NCBI RefSeq assembly: GCF_016907085.1
Contig: NZ_JAFBBJ010000001.1
Location: 1,240,001 to 1,304,000 of the forward strand
Reading direction: 5' to 3'
DNA: 64,000 nt
From: Clavibacter michiganensis
Lineage (GTDB): Bacteria; Actinomycetota; Actinomycetes; Actinomycetales; Microbacteriaceae
Part shown: piece by piece, positions 7,872-22,052 of the stretch
Layout: the number at the start of each line of letters is the position of its first letter
How positions within the stretch are numbered: the stretch's first letter is position 1
Notes under the pieces: model-generated
Told to the model about the DNA's origin: nothing
The model's input: only the letters and a program-made list of their open reading frames with translations
Database searches by the model: none
Made by a program: the position numbers and the translations under genes

Positions 7872-8132
7872 GTGATCCTCCTGTTCGGCACCCGCGCCCG
7901 CGACGCCCTCATCGTCATCGTGACCTTCGCGTGCCTCCGCTGCGGCGTGACGAGTGCCCAGCGCGTGCTCCACCGCACGCTCCGCTTCACGGTGTTCTTC
8001 GTGCCGCTGGTCCCGCTGCGCTCGACCTACCGCGTCGAGTGCCCGAACTGCGAACTCGAGACGCGCCTCACGAAGGACCAGGCGATGCACGCCCTCGAGT
8101 GGGCCGTGCGGAACCGGGGCGCGCGCCGCTGA
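7872..8132 (+). CDS. Zinc-ribbon domain protein
   Basis: 86 residues beginning VILLFGTRARD, the characteristic opening of a small zinc-ribbon family. Two CxxC pairs (CLRC near residue 21 and CPNC near residue 57) flank a hydrophobic segment (FTVFFVPLVPL), giving a membrane-associated ribbon likely to bind one zinc. Function is unknown for the family. Monocistronic, with its own promoter, divergent from nfeD. Confidence 0.75.
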   Translation: MILLFGTRARDALIVIVTFACLRCGVTSAQRVLHRTLRFTVFFVPLVPLRSTYRVECPNCELETRLTKDQAMHALEWAVRNRGARR

Positions 8133-8170
8133 GCCCGCGCCGTCGTCCTCCCGGGAATCCCGACCAGGGG

Positions 8171-8200
8171 TTAGGAATAAGTTTCGTCGCGCGCTTAGAG
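8171..8200 (+). promoter_or_regulatory. Candidate promoter of the sugar-importer operon
   Basis: TTAGGA (8171-8176) and TTAGAG (8195-8200) are spaced 18 nt apart in a locally A/T-rich stretch, about 50 nt upstream of the binding-protein start. The TTTCG between them lies in a region where a repressor could bind, but no palindrome is clear. Confidence 0.35.
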
Positions 8201-8250
8201 TGATCGTGGGCTCCGGCCCATCTGCCATCAACGACGACGGGAGGGATGCG

Positions 8251-9602
8251 ATGACGCATTCGATCAGCAGGAGACAGGCACTGGGGGTGGGGGCCGCCGC
8301 CGCGGGCACGCTGGCCCTCGCGTCGTGCTCGGCGCCGGGCGGGAGGCTGGTCAACTCCGATCCGGTCATCCCCGCGGCGAAGGCCGGCGAGAAGGTCACG
8401 CTCACGTACTGGGCCTGGCTGAAGGACCTGCAGAAGGTCGCCGACGTGTGGAACGCGCAGAACCCCGACATCCAGGTCGAGGCGGTCTGGATCCCCGGCG
8501 GCAACGCGGGCGGCTACCAGAAGATGTACTCCGCCATCACGGCGGGCGGCGGACCCGACATCGGCCAGGTCGAGCTCCGGCAGCTGCCCGAGTTCCTCCT
8601 CGCCAACGGGCTCGTCGACCTCACCCGCTACGGCGTCGAGGAGTACAGGGACAGCTACGACGAGGCGCTGTGGAAGCAGGTCAGCTTCCAGGACGGCGTC
8701 TTCGGGATCCCGCAGGACTCCGGCCCCATGGCCTTCTACTACCAGCGCGAGCTCCTCGACCAGGTGGGCGGCCAGCCGCCGGCGACCTGGGACGACTGGG
8801 CGACGCTCGGCGCCGAGGTGCGGAAGACCGGCGCCGGCAACTACCTCGACTGCTTCCCCGTCGCCGACGCCTCCGTCTTCACCTCCTACGCGACGCAGGC
8901 CGGCGCGAACTGGTTCAAGGTCGACGGCGAGCGCTGGGTGGTCGACATGCTCGACGAGCGCACGATGGAGGTCGCCGCGTTCTTCGACAAGGCCATCGAC
9001 GACGACGTGGTCAACACCTCGTACTCGGCCTTCTCCCCGCCGTGGACCGCGGCCGCCGCGGACGGCAAGGTCTTCGGCGTCACGAGCGCCAGCTGGGGCG
9101 ACGCCCTCATCCAGTCGGTCTCCGGCGGCGAGGGCAAGTGGAAGGTCGCGCCCATGCAGACGTGGGGCTTCGACGGGGCGTACGGATCCAGCTACCTCGG
9201 CGGATCCACCGCGGCCGTGCTCGCGAACAGCAAGCACCCCGCCGAGGCGCTCAAGTTCATGACGTGGATGACGACCTCCCCGGAGGGCATCGACGCGATG
9301 ATCGAGAACTCCGGCATCGGCTGGTCGCCGTCGCCCGACTACATCGGCGCCGCCCGGCAGGAGCCGAGCGAGTGGTTCAGCGGCCAGAGCTACAACGAGG
9401 AGGTGTTCGCGCCCGCGGCGAAGGAGCAGAACCTCGACTGGACCTGGTGCCCGCTCACGCAGTTCACGCTGAACACGCTGCAGGACGAGTTCCGCCGCAA
9501 GCTCACGAGCGGTCAGACCCTCGTCGAGTCCCTGCCCCTCGCGCAGGAGGCCGTGATCGAGGCCTTCCAGAACAAGGGCCTGCGCGTCGAGGCGGCGTCC
9601 GC

Positions 9603-9606
<4 letters not shown>
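8251..9606 (+). CDS. ABC sugar importer, extracellular binding lipoprotein
   Basis: 451 residues. The N-terminus has a twin-arginine motif SRRQAL and a lipobox LALASC with Cys26 as the lipidated residue, so it is probably exported folded and anchored outside the membrane. The rest matches family 1 (maltose/sugar) binding proteins: TLTYWAWLKD at the start of the mature fold, GGGPDIGQVE, and GIPQDSGPMAFYY. ATG 8251 has GGAGGG 7 nt upstream. It overlaps the first permease by 4 bp. With the lacZ-type enzyme downstream, a beta-galactoside or related oligosaccharide is the likely ligand (inference). Confidence 0.92.
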
Positions 9607-14778
<5,172 letters not shown>

Positions 14779-14790
14779 CGCGGAACGGGA

Positions 14791-14816
14791 CCGGGTCGCC
14801 CATCCGGGCGGCCCGG
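14791..14816 (+). terminator. Terminator hairpin after lacZ
   Basis: An 11-bp stem with one G-U pair and an ATCC loop begins 12 bases after the lacZ stop. Confidence 0.6.
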
Positions 14817-14888
14817 CGCGCGTCCTTCCTCGCGGAGGGCGAGCAAGCTGGAGACGACGGCGTCCGATGGCGGGCGCGAGGAGGACGC

Positions 14889-16175
14889 ATGACCGACACC
14901 ATCGAGCAGGGCACCGCGGGCACCAACTGGGCCGGCAACTACGCGTACAGGGCGAGCGAGGTCCGCACGCCGACGAGCGTCGAGGAGCTGCGGGACATCG
15001 TCCGCGACGCGCCTCGGATCCGGGTCCTCGGATCCCGCCACTCGTTCAACGACATCGCCGACTCGGAGGTGCTGGTCTCGCTCGCCGAGCTGCCGGCCGA
15101 CCTCGTGATCGACCGCGACGCCAGCACCGTCACGTTCTCCGCGGGCCTCGCCTACGGGAAGCTCGCGGAGCTCCTCGGCGAGGAGGGCCTCGCGATCCAC
15201 AACCTCGCGTCGCTGCCGCACATCTCGGTCGGCGGCGCCATCGCGACGGCGACCCACGGATCCGGCATCGGCAACGGCAACCTCGGCACCGCGGTCGCGG
15301 CCCTCGAGATGATCACGGCCGACGGCGAGACCGTCACGTACCGCCGCGGCGACGACGACTTCGACGGCGTGGTCGTCGGCCTCGGCGCGCTCGGCGTCGT
15401 CACGCGCGTGACCCTCGACGTCGAGCCCGCCTACCTCGTGCGCCAGCGCGTGTTCGAGGGCCTCTCCTGGGACGCGTTCGACGAGAACCTCGAGGACGTC
15501 TTCGGCGGCGCGTACAGCGTCAGCGTCTTCACGCGCTTCGGCGATGCCACCGACCAGGTGTGGCTGAAGAGCCGCGTGCAGCTCGACGTCGACGGCCAGC
15601 CCGAGGACGAGGTCGTCGTGGCCGACTACTTCGGGGCACCCGCCGCCACCGAGGAGCGCCATCCGATCCTCGGCATCGACCCCGTCAACAGCACCTCCCA
15701 GCTCGGCGTCGTGGGCCTCTGGTCCGACCGCCTCTCGCACTTCAAGATGGGCTTCACGCCGAGCGACGGCGAGGAGATCCAGTCGGAGTTCCACGTGCCG
15801 CTCGACCGGGCCGTCGAGGCCGTGCGGGCGCTGCGCGACATGGGCGACCGGATCCGCCCGATCCTCCTCGTGTGCGAGCTGCGCGCCGTCGCCGAGGACC
15901 GGCTGTGGCTGAGCCCCCAGTTCGGGCAGACCACCATCGGCCTGCACTTCACGTGGAAGCGCGACCAGGAGGCCGTCGAGGCGCTCCTCGTCGAGCTCGA
16001 GGCGGCGATCCGTCCGTTCGGCGCACGGCCGCACTGGGGCAAGGTCTTCGCCGCCCAGGCGGCCGACATCGCCCCGCTGTACCCGCGATCGGGCGACTTC
16101 CTGGCCCTCGCCGAGCGACTCGACCCCGCGGGCAAGTTCCGCAACGCCTGGTTCGAGCGCTCGCTGCTCGGCTGA
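14889..16175 (+). CDS. Alditol oxidase (xylitol oxidase type), covalent FAD
   Basis: 428 residues closely matching the Streptomyces AldO family over their whole length: TNWAGN near the start, the FAD-attachment region VLGSRHSFND with His51 as the probable covalent site, NLASLPHISVGG, THGSGIGNG, the C-terminal substrate domain with QSEFHVPL, and RPHWGKVF near the end. In AldO the flavin motif reads GSGHS, here GSRHS. It would oxidise xylitol, sorbitol or similar polyols at C1 using O2 and release H2O2. GAGGAGG precedes the start. Location after lacZ suits a carbohydrate-use region. Confidence 0.9.
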   Translation: MTDTIEQGTAGTNWAGNYAYRASEVRTPTSVEELRDIVRDAPRIRVLGSRHSFNDIADSEVLVSLAELPADLVIDRDASTVTFSAGLAYGKLAELLGEEGLAIHNLASLPHISVGGAIATATHGSGIGNGNLGTAVAALEMITADGETVTYRRGDDDFDGVVVGLGALGVVTRVTLDVEPAYLVRQRVFEGLSWDAFDENLEDVFGGAYSVSVFTRFGDATDQVWLKSRVQLDVDGQPEDEVVVADYFGAPAATEERHPILGIDPVNSTSQLGVVGLWSDRLSHFKMGFTPSDGEEIQSEFHVPLDRAVEAVRALRDMGDRIRPILLVCELRAVAEDRLWLSPQFGQTTIGLHFTWKRDQEAVEALLVELEAAIRPFGARPHWGKVFAAQAADIAPLYPRSGDFLALAERLDPAGKFRNAWFERSLLG

Positions 16176-16202
16176 TCCGCATCCGCCCCTGACCGGGACC
16201 GC

Positions 16203-16256
16203 ACCCGGGGATCCGCGACGCGCCGAGCACCTCCTCGCGCGCCGCGGATCCCGGGT
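16203..16256 (+). terminator. Imperfect inverted repeat, probable terminator
   Basis: A 14-bp stem with one bulged G (arms 16203-16217 and 16243-16256) and a 25-nt loop follows the alditol oxidase gene and precedes the mycoredoxin promoter. Confidence 0.5.
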
Positions 16257-16275
16257 CGGCGTGGAGAACGGCGCG

Positions 16276-16281
16276 TATGGT
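16276..16281 (+). promoter_or_regulatory. -10 box (TATGGT), leaderless start
   Basis: TATGGT ends 7 nt before ATG 16289. The box contains an earlier in-frame ATG (16277) that would be the start only if transcription begins further upstream. Confidence 0.45.
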
Positions 16282-16288
16282 GAGCACC

Positions 16289-16558
16289 ATGGCGCCCGAG
16301 ACCTCCTCCTACGTACCTGCCCCCGGGCGGATCACGATGTTCTCCACCACCTGGTGCGGCTACTGCCGCCGGCTGAAGGCCCAGCTCGATCGCGCGGGCA
16401 TCGGCTACGACGAGGTCGACATCGAGCAGGTGCCCGGCACCGCGGAGCTCGTGGAGGCCATCAACGGCGGCAACCAGACGGTCCCGACCGTCCTCTTCCC
16501 CGACGGCTCGTCCGCCACCAACCCGTCGCTCGCCGACGTGACCGCGAAGGTGGCCTGA
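16289..16558 (+). CDS. Mycoredoxin (glutaredoxin-like, CGYC)
   Basis: 89 residues of glutaredoxin fold, starting MAPETSSYVP. The redox motif is WCGYC (Cys23, Cys26) as in actinobacterial mycoredoxin-1, and the cis-Pro loop TVPTVLF and final GxSxxNPS region are present. It should reduce mycothiol-mixed disulfides in the cytoplasm. ATG 16277 gives four more residues and has GGAGA upstream; the leaderless geometry favours 16289. The maltokinase gene begins 3 bases after its stop, so the two are co-transcribed, an unexpected partnership. Confidence 0.9.
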   Translation: MAPETSSYVPAPGRITMFSTTWCGYCRRLKAQLDRAGIGYDEVDIEQVPGTAELVEAINGGNQTVPTVLFPDGSSATNPSLADVTAKVA

Positions 16559-16561
16559 GCC

Positions 16562-18031
16562 ATGCAGCACCACGACCTCAGCGTCATCCCCGACTTCCTC
16601 GCCGCGTGGATGCGCGAGCAGCGCTGGTTCGCCTCCAAGGGCACCGAGCCGCGCCTCGAGCGCATCGGCGGCTGGAGCTTCAGCGACGAGGGCTGGTTCG
16701 CCCGCATCGAGACGCACCTGATCATCGACCACGGCAGCGCCAAGCCCGTGCTGTACCAGGTGCCGCTCACCTACCGGCAGGCGCCGCTGGAGGAGCTGAA
16801 GCCCTTCCACATCGGCACCACCGTCGAGGACGACGGCGTCGAGCTGCACGTCTACGACGGCCCGCACGACCCCGCGTACGCGTGGGCGCTCATCCGCGCG
16901 ATCCTCGACGACCGCGACGCCGACGTCGACGAGACCTCGCTCGGAGCCACCGCCCGCGGCCAGCGCCAGCCGGGCGTGGAGATCGCGACCGTCGTCGGAT
17001 CCCACGTGCTCTCCGGCGAGCAGTCGAACACGTCGATCATCTACGACATGGTCTCGGCCGACGGCCACGCCGTGAACCCGATGATCGTCAAGGTCTTCCG
17101 CGCGCTGCACCACGGCGAGAACCCGGACGTCGTGCTCCAGTCCGCCATCGCGGGCGCCGGATCCCGGCTCGTGCCCCAGACCATGGGCAGCGTGCTCGCC
17201 GAGTGGAGCGACTCCGGCCGCGAGGAGGGCCGCGCCATCGGGCACGTCGCCTTCGCGCAGGAGTTCCTGCCCGGCGTGACCGACGCGTGGCGGGTCGCGC
17301 TCCGCGCCGCCGAGGCCGACGCCGACTTCCAGGCCGAGGCCCGCGCGCTCGGCGAGGCCACGGCCGACGTGCACGCCACGCTCGCCGCCGCGCTCCCCAC
17401 CGTCGAGGCAACGCCCGACGTGATCGAGGGGATCATGGTCAGCTTCCGCCGCCGCCACGCGACGGCCGAGCGCGAGGTCCCCGAGATCGCCGCCTTCCAC
17501 GACGCCATCGCGAGCGTGTACGACGCCGCCGAGAAGGGCGAGTGGCCGAAGCTGCAGCGCATCCACGGCGACTACCACCTGGGCCAGGTGCTCTCGGTGC
17601 CGAACCGCGGCTGGGTGCTCCTCGACTTCGAGGGCGAGCCGCTCCGGCCGATGCACGAGCGGTCGCTCCCCGACGTCACGCTCCGCGACGTGGCCGGCAT
17701 GCTCCGCTCGTTCGACTACGTCGCCGGCTCCTACGCGCTCGCGCACCCCGGCAAGTCGGCCGCGACATGGGCGTCCGCGGCCCGCCGCGCGTTCGTCGAC
17801 GGCTACATCGCCCGCTCCGGCACCGACCTCCGCGCGAACCGGGCCCTGCTCGACGCGTTCGAGATCGACAAGGCCGTGTACGAGGCGATCTACGAGGTCC
17901 GCAACCGGCCCGGCTGGCTGTCGATCCCGCTTCAGGCCGTCGCGCGCCTCGCCACCCGCTCGAGCACGCTCGGCGCGGTGACCACGCCGGGCGCGACCGG
18001 ACCGCGCGAGGCCGGGCCGATCACCTCCTGA
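16562..18031 (+). CDS. mak: Maltokinase (Mak/Pep2 family)
   Basis: 489 residues, slightly longer than the usual 440-470. The N-terminal cap (FLAAWMREQRWFASKG) is diagnostic for the family, and the aminoglycoside-kinase-like core has the Brenner motif IHGDYHLGQ (His335, Asp337) and the metal site LDFEGEP (Asp355). The enzyme phosphorylates maltose to maltose-1-phosphate with ATP for the GlgE glucan pathway. In most actinobacteria mak is next to or fused with treS and glgE; here neither is seen and the gene is downstream of a mycoredoxin. A weak hairpin at about 18054-18081 follows. Confidence 0.92.
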   Translation: MQHHDLSVIPDFLAAWMREQRWFASKGTEPRLERIGGWSFSDEGWFARIETHLIIDHGSAKPVLYQVPLTYRQAPLEELKPFHIGTTVEDDGVELHVYDGPHDPAYAWALIRAILDDRDADVDETSLGATARGQRQPGVEIATVVGSHVLSGEQSNTSIIYDMVSADGHAVNPMIVKVFRALHHGENPDVVLQSAIAGAGSRLVPQTMGSVLAEWSDSGREEGRAIGHVAFAQEFLPGVTDAWRVALRAAEADADFQAEARALGEATADVHATLAAALPTVEATPDVIEGIMVSFRRRHATAEREVPEIAAFHDAIASVYDAAEKGEWPKLQRIHGDYHLGQVLSVPNRGWVLLDFEGEPLRPMHERSLPDVTLRDVAGMLRSFDYVAGSYALAHPGKSAATWASAARRAFVDGYIARSGTDLRANRALLDAFEIDKAVYEAIYEVRNRPGWLSIPLQAVARLATRSSTLGAVTTPGATGPREAGPITS

Positions 18032-18356
18032 CCGCGCGCTCGCACCCGGAGCCAAGAGCAGCTCGACCGACCTGTGCTCTTCTGGCGCGCGAACGTCGGA
18101 TCGCCTCTATCTTCCACGAGTGGCGACCACGCCGCAGGGAGCGGCATCCCGTGGTCGCCGAGAAGAGGCGCTCGCCTCCAGCGTCGCTGCTACCTGCGGC
18201 TCGCGGGAACCGGATTCGCCGGTGCAGGCGGCGTGATGACGGGGAACTGGCTCGCTGTCCTCGGGGCGGCGTTCAACGGAGGAGAAGCACTCGAGGGGGT
18301 GTGCAGTGATTTCTGGAACGCGACGTCGAGATTCAGGCACTGAGGGGAAGGGGCAG
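18032..18356 (+). other. Long intergenic stretch, lower G+C, no convincing gene
   Basis: About 325 bases with visibly lower G+C than the flanks. It holds a weak inverted repeat (AGAGCA at 18055-18060 against TGCTCT at 18075-18080) that may end the maltokinase transcript. Short open frames exist on both strands but none has a ribosome site, recognisable motif or third-position G/C pattern. It may hold the promoter of the 18357 gene or the remains of decayed DNA. Confidence 0.5.
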
Positions 18357-18530
18357 ATGTTCGGACAGATCCTCCTCGCCCTCGTGGGCGTCGGATTGAT
18401 CCTCTTGTCGATCCCGTACGGAGCGACTGACGCGGCGGGCAGCTGGTGGGGTGTCCTCGGTGGCGCGCTCATCGTCGTGGGTGCCGTGGTCGTCGCAGTC
18501 CGACGGCGACGCCCACGACCGGAGGAGTGA
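18357..18530 (+). CDS. Small two-helix membrane protein (57 aa)
   Basis: ATG 18357 has GAAGGGG 4-5 nt upstream. The product starts MFGQILLALVGVGLILL and has a second hydrophobic segment (WWGVLGGALIVVGAVVVAV) followed by a basic tail RRRRPRPEE, so both ends should face the cytoplasm. It resembles many uncharacterised small actinobacterial membrane proteins. It lies before a 13-bp hairpin and the oligopeptidase gene. Confidence 0.65.
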   Translation: MFGQILLALVGVGLILLSIPYGATDAAGSWWGVLGGALIVVGAVVVAVRRRRPRPEE

Positions 18531-18575
18531 CACGCGGAGGAGCCTCGGACGGCAGCAGGGCGCCGGACAGGGGCC

Positions 18576-18609
18576 ATGCGCACCTTCGGACCGGATCGAA
18601 GGTGCGCAT
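18576..18609 (+). promoter_or_regulatory. 13-bp inverted repeat overlapping the ptrB promoter
   Basis: Perfect arms 18576-18588 and 18597-18609 with an 8-nt loop. It may terminate the small upstream gene. Its right arm occupies the expected -35 position (17 nt before the -10 box at 18621), so it could equally be an operator. Confidence 0.6.
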
Positions 18610-18620
18610 GCCCCCGTCGG

Positions 18621-18626
18621 TAGGCT
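18621..18626 (+). promoter_or_regulatory. -10 box (TAGGCT), leaderless start
   Basis: TAGGCT ends 6 nt before ATG 18633. Confidence 0.55.
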
Positions 18627-18632
18627 GGCGGG

Positions 18633-20798
18633 ATGACCGACCCCGCCGTCCCGGCCGTCTCCTCCCCCGCATCCGACTCCGCATCCACCCCTCCCGTCGC
18701 GGAGCAGCGCCCGATCGAGCGCACCTTCCACGGCGACACGTTCGTGGACCGCTACGAGTGGCTGCGCGACAAGGACGACGCGCGGGTCATCGCGCACCTC
18801 GAGGCCGAGAACGCGTACACGGGAGGTCAGACGGCCCACCTGGAGCCGCTGCGCGAGCGGATCTTCACGGAGATCAAGGACCGCACGCAGGAGACCGACC
18901 TCTCCGTCCCCGTCCGCGAGGGCGACTGGTGGTACTACGCCCGCACGGTCGAGGGATCGCAGTACGCGATCCGCTGCCGCCGTCCCGTCGAAGGCCCCGA
19001 CGACTGGACCCCGCCCGCCGTCGAGCCCGCCGCGGACGGCGCCGCGATCCCCGGCGAGCAGGTGCTCCTCGACTCCAACGCCGAGGCCGACGGCCACGAG
19101 TTCTTCTCGCTCGGCGCGTTCGAGGTGAGCCCCGACGGGTCGCTCCTCGCGTACTCGACCGACGTCGAGGGCGACGAGCGGTTCACGCTGAGGATCCGCG
19201 ACCTCGCCACGGGCGAGGACCTCGCCGACGAGATCCCCGGCACCAGCCACGGCGCCACCTTCTCGGCGCACGGCGACCACCTGTTCTACGTCACGGTCGA
19301 CGACGCGTGGCGCCCTGACACCGTCTGGCGCCACCGCGTCGGCACGCCCGCGTCGCAGGACGTGAAGGTCTTCACCGAGCCCGACGAGAGCTACTTCGTC
19401 GGCTTCGGCATGACGCGCAGCCGCCAGTACCTCGTCATCGAGGTCGGCTCGAAGATCACGACCGAGGTGCTGCTGCTCGACGCCGGGGATCCCACGGGCG
19501 CGTTCCGCTCCGTGTGGCCGCGCCGTCACGGCGTCGAGTACGACGTCGACCACGCGGTCATCGACGGATCCGACCGGCTCCTCATCCTGCACAACGACGG
19601 CGCCACCAACTTCGAGCTCATCGATGTGCCGGCCGACGACCCGACATCCACGACCGACCGCCAGGTCGTCATCCCCCACGACGACGAGGTGCGCCTCGAG
19701 GACGCCAGCGCGTTCGCCGACCACCTCGTGATCTCCTACCGCCGCGAGGGCCTCACGCGCGTCGGCGTGATCCCCTTCGACCGGGTCCTCGACGGCGAGC
19801 AGCTGCACGAGATCGCGTTCGACGAGCCGATCTACACGGTCGGCACCGCCGGCAACCCCGAGTTCGCGCAGCCCACCGTCCGCCTCGGCTACACGAGCCT
19901 CGCGACCCCGGCCACCACCTACGACTACGTGCTCGCGACCCGCGAGCTCCGTCTCCTCAAGCAGCAGCCCGTGCGCGGCGGCTACGACGCCGACGACTAC
20001 GTGCAGACCCGCGAGTGGGCGACCGCGGAGGACGGCACGGAGATCCCGCTGTCGGTGATCTACAAGCGCGGTCTCGTGCACCCCGGCGCGCCCGCGCCGC
20101 TCCTGCTCTACGGCTACGGCTCGTACGAGGCGAGCATCGACCCGTCGTTCTCCATCGCGCGGCTGTCGCTGCTCGACCGGGGCATGGCGTTCGTCATCGC
20201 GCACGTGCGCGGCGGCGGCGAGATGGGTCGCCGCTGGTACGACGAGGGCAAGACGCTCACCAAGAAGAACACCTTCACCGACTTCGTCGCGGCCGCCGAT
20301 CACCTCATCGCGCGCGGCTGGACGAGCCCGGACAAGCTGGTGGCCGAGGGCCGCAGCGCCGGCGGCCTGCTGATGGGCGCCGTCGCGAACATCGCGCCGG
20401 ACCGGTTCGCCGGGATCCTCGCGGGCGTGCCGTTCGTGGACGCGCTCACGAGCATCCTCGACCCGTCGCTGCCGCTCACCGTGATCGAGTGGGACGAGTG
20501 GGGCGACCCGCTGCACGACCCCGAGGTGTACGCGTACATGAAGTCGTACACGCCGTACGAGAACGTGCGCGAGGGCGTGGTGTACCCGCGGATCCTCGCG
20601 GTCACGAGCCTCAACGACACGCGCGTGCTCTACGTCGAGCCCGCCAAGTGGACGGCCCGCCTCCGCGAGGTCGGCGCGCCCGTACTGCTGCGCACCGAGA
20701 TGCAGGCCGGCCACGGCGGCAAGTCGGGCCGCTACGACGCCTGGCGCGAGCGCGCGTCCGACTACGCGTGGGTGCTCGACGTGGCGGGGCTCGCCTGA
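18633..20798 (+). CDS. ptrB: Oligopeptidase B / prolyl-oligopeptidase family serine peptidase (S9A)
   Basis: 721 residues: an N-terminal seven-bladed propeller (about residues 85-440) and a C-terminal alpha/beta-hydrolase domain. The triad is readable: Ser575 in GRSAGG, Asp662 in LNDTRVLY and His694 in GHGGKSGR. The family cleaves short peptides after basic residues (oligopeptidase B) or proline in the cytoplasm; PVAEQRPIERTFHGD and YEWLRDKDD near the start are typical of oligopeptidase B. No signal peptide. Start fixed by the leaderless -10 box. Confidence 0.93.
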   Translation: MTDPAVPAVSSPASDSASTPPVAEQRPIERTFHGDTFVDRYEWLRDKDDARVIAHLEAENAYTGGQTAHLEPLRERIFTEIKDRTQETDLSVPVREGDWWYYARTVEGSQYAIRCRRPVEGPDDWTPPAVEPAADGAAIPGEQVLLDSNAEADGHEFFSLGAFEVSPDGSLLAYSTDVEGDERFTLRIRDLATGEDLADEIPGTSHGATFSAHGDHLFYVTVDDAWRPDTVWRHRVGTPASQDVKVFTEPDESYFVGFGMTRSRQYLVIEVGSKITTEVLLLDAGDPTGAFRSVWPRRHGVEYDVDHAVIDGSDRLLILHNDGATNFELIDVPADDPTSTTDRQVVIPHDDEVRLEDASAFADHLVISYRREGLTRVGVIPFDRVLDGEQLHEIAFDEPIYTVGTAGNPEFAQPTVRLGYTSLATPATTYDYVLATRELRLLKQQPVRGGYDADDYVQTREWATAEDGTEIPLSVIYKRGLVHPGAPAPLLLYGYGSYEASIDPSFSIARLSLLDRGMAFVIAHVRGGGEMGRRWYDEGKTLTKKNTFTDFVAAADHLIARGWTSPDKLVAEGRSAGGLLMGAVANIAPDRFAGILAGVPFVDALTSILDPSLPLTVIEWDEWGDPLHDPEVYAYMKSYTPYENVREGVVYPRILAVTSLNDTRVLYVEPAKWTARLREVGAPVLLRTEMQAGHGGKSGRYDAWRERASDYAWVLDVAGLA

Positions 20799-20812
20799 GG
20801 CGGGTCGCCGCC

Positions 20813-21112
20813 GTGCCGCCCTCCCGATCCGCGGCCGTGATCGCCGCCGCGCTCATCGGCGCGGGCATGGCGGCCGTGGTGACGGCGGGTCTCGGCTACC
20901 TCACCCGCTACTCGACGTACGACGCCCTCGACGGGGAGATCGACACGTCGCTGTACATGCGGATGACGGGGATGACGTCGTTCGAGAAGGCGGCGATCCT
21001 GCTCGGCTGCGCCGCCGCTCTGACCGGAGTCGTCCTCGCGGTCACGCGGTTCGTCGCCCTGCGCCGTCATCGAGCACGTGAGGCCCGAGGCGTCGGCGAC
21101 CGTCTCGCGTAG
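20813..21112 (+). CDS. Small membrane protein (99 aa)
   Basis: GTG 20813 lies 14 bases after the oligopeptidase stop, behind a GAGGCGGG stretch. Two membrane helices (SAAVIAAALIGAGMAAVVTAGLGYL and AAILLGCAAALTGVVLAV) are separated by a polar loop with a Tyr/Thr/Asp-rich segment (TRYSTYDALDGE), and the tail is basic. Probably co-transcribed with ptrB. No family recognised. Confidence 0.65.
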   Translation: MPPSRSAAVIAAALIGAGMAAVVTAGLGYLTRYSTYDALDGEIDTSLYMRMTGMTSFEKAAILLGCAAALTGVVLAVTRFVALRRHRAREARGVGDRLA

Positions 21113-21148
21113 GCACGCTCCCGCGCTCTCCCCCTAGGGTGGATCCCT

Positions 21149-21222
21149 GACACGGGGTGCCCACGAGGGCTGAGATGAGACCCGTCGCACCTGATCCGGT
21201 TCGCACCGGCGGAGGGATGTCA
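21149..21222 (+). promoter_or_regulatory. TPP riboswitch (thi box)
   Basis: The conserved core is complete: GGGGTGCC, then GGGCTGAGA near 21167, ACCTGATCCGG near 21188 and the closing GGCGGAGGGATG just before the thiM start. Binding of thiamine pyrophosphate to this element lowers expression of the downstream genes; the ribosome site GGAGGG lies within its 3' strand, so control of translation initiation is likely. Confidence 0.95.
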
Positions 21223-21224
21223 TC

Positions 21225-22052
21225 ATGAGCGCTGCGCGCCCATCCACGGGAACGACCACGGAGCGGGAGCCGGGCTCGGCCGCCCTGCTCCATCAGCTGC
21301 GGGAGCACGTGCCGCTCGTGCAGTGCATCACGAACGCCGTCGTCACCGGCTTCACCGCGAACGTCCTCCTCGCGCTGGGCGCCGCGCCCGCGATGACGGA
21401 CGTGCCGACCGAGGCGGGGCCGTTCGCGCGGATCGCGTCGGGGCTGCTCGTCAACCTCGGCACGCCGCACGCCGAGCAGCGGGAGGCGGCGGTCGAGGCG
21501 GCCCACGCGGCGCGCGGGGCGGGGACGCCGTGGGTGCTGGATCCCGTCGCGGTCGGCGCCCTGCCGGTGCGGACGCGGCTCGCGCACGAGCTCGTGGCGC
21601 TGTCGCCGACGATCGTGCGCGGCAACGCGTCGGAGGTCATCGCGCTCGCGACCGGCGGCGCGGGTGGCCGCGGGGTCGACGCGACCGACGAGGTGGAGGC
21701 GGCGCTCGACGCCGCGACGCTGCTGGCGCGCACCTTCGGCACGGTCGTCGCGGTGTCGGGGCCGGTCGACCACATCACGGACGGGACCCGGTTCGTGCGC
21801 GTGCACACGGGCGACGCGCTCCTCACGAAGGTCACGGGCGGGGGCTGCGCGCTCGGCGCGGTGATGGCGGCGTTCGCGTCGACGGACCCGGATCCGCTGC
21901 GGGCCGCCGTGGCCGCGACGAGCGTCTACACGATCGCCGCGGAGATCGCCGCGGAGGGGGCGCGCGGGCCCGGATCCTTCGCGGTCGCGCTGCTCGACGC
22001 GCTCGACGCCGTCTCGCCCGAGCTCGTCGCCCAGCGCGAGCGCCTCTCGTGA
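21225..22052 (+). CDS. thiM: Hydroxyethylthiazole kinase
   Basis: 275 residues. Family motifs in order: [45 protein letters not shown] and the phosphate loop [11 protein letters not shown]. The enzyme phosphorylates 4-methyl-5-(2-hydroxyethyl)thiazole during thiamine salvage. It is first in a riboswitch-controlled operon and overlaps the next gene by 4 bp (GTGA). Confidence 0.96.
   Translation: MSAARPSTGTTTEREPGSAALLHQLREHVPLVQCITNAVVTGFTANVLLALGAAPAMTDVPTEAGPFARIASGLLVNLGTPHAEQREAAVEAAHAARGAGTPWVLDPVAVGALPVRTRLAHELVALSPTIVRGNASEVIALATGGAGGRGVDATDEVEAALDAATLLARTFGTVVAVSGPVDHITDGTRFVRVHTGDALLTKVTGGGCALGAVMAAFASTDPDPLRAAVAATSVYTIAAEIAAEGARGPGSFAVALLDALDAVSPELVAQRERLS

Noticed and set aside
18074..18343. 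An 89-codon plus-strand frame after the maltokinase gene
   Set aside because: No ribosome site, no -10 box at the right distance, atypical codon positions and no recognisable motif; left as intergenic.
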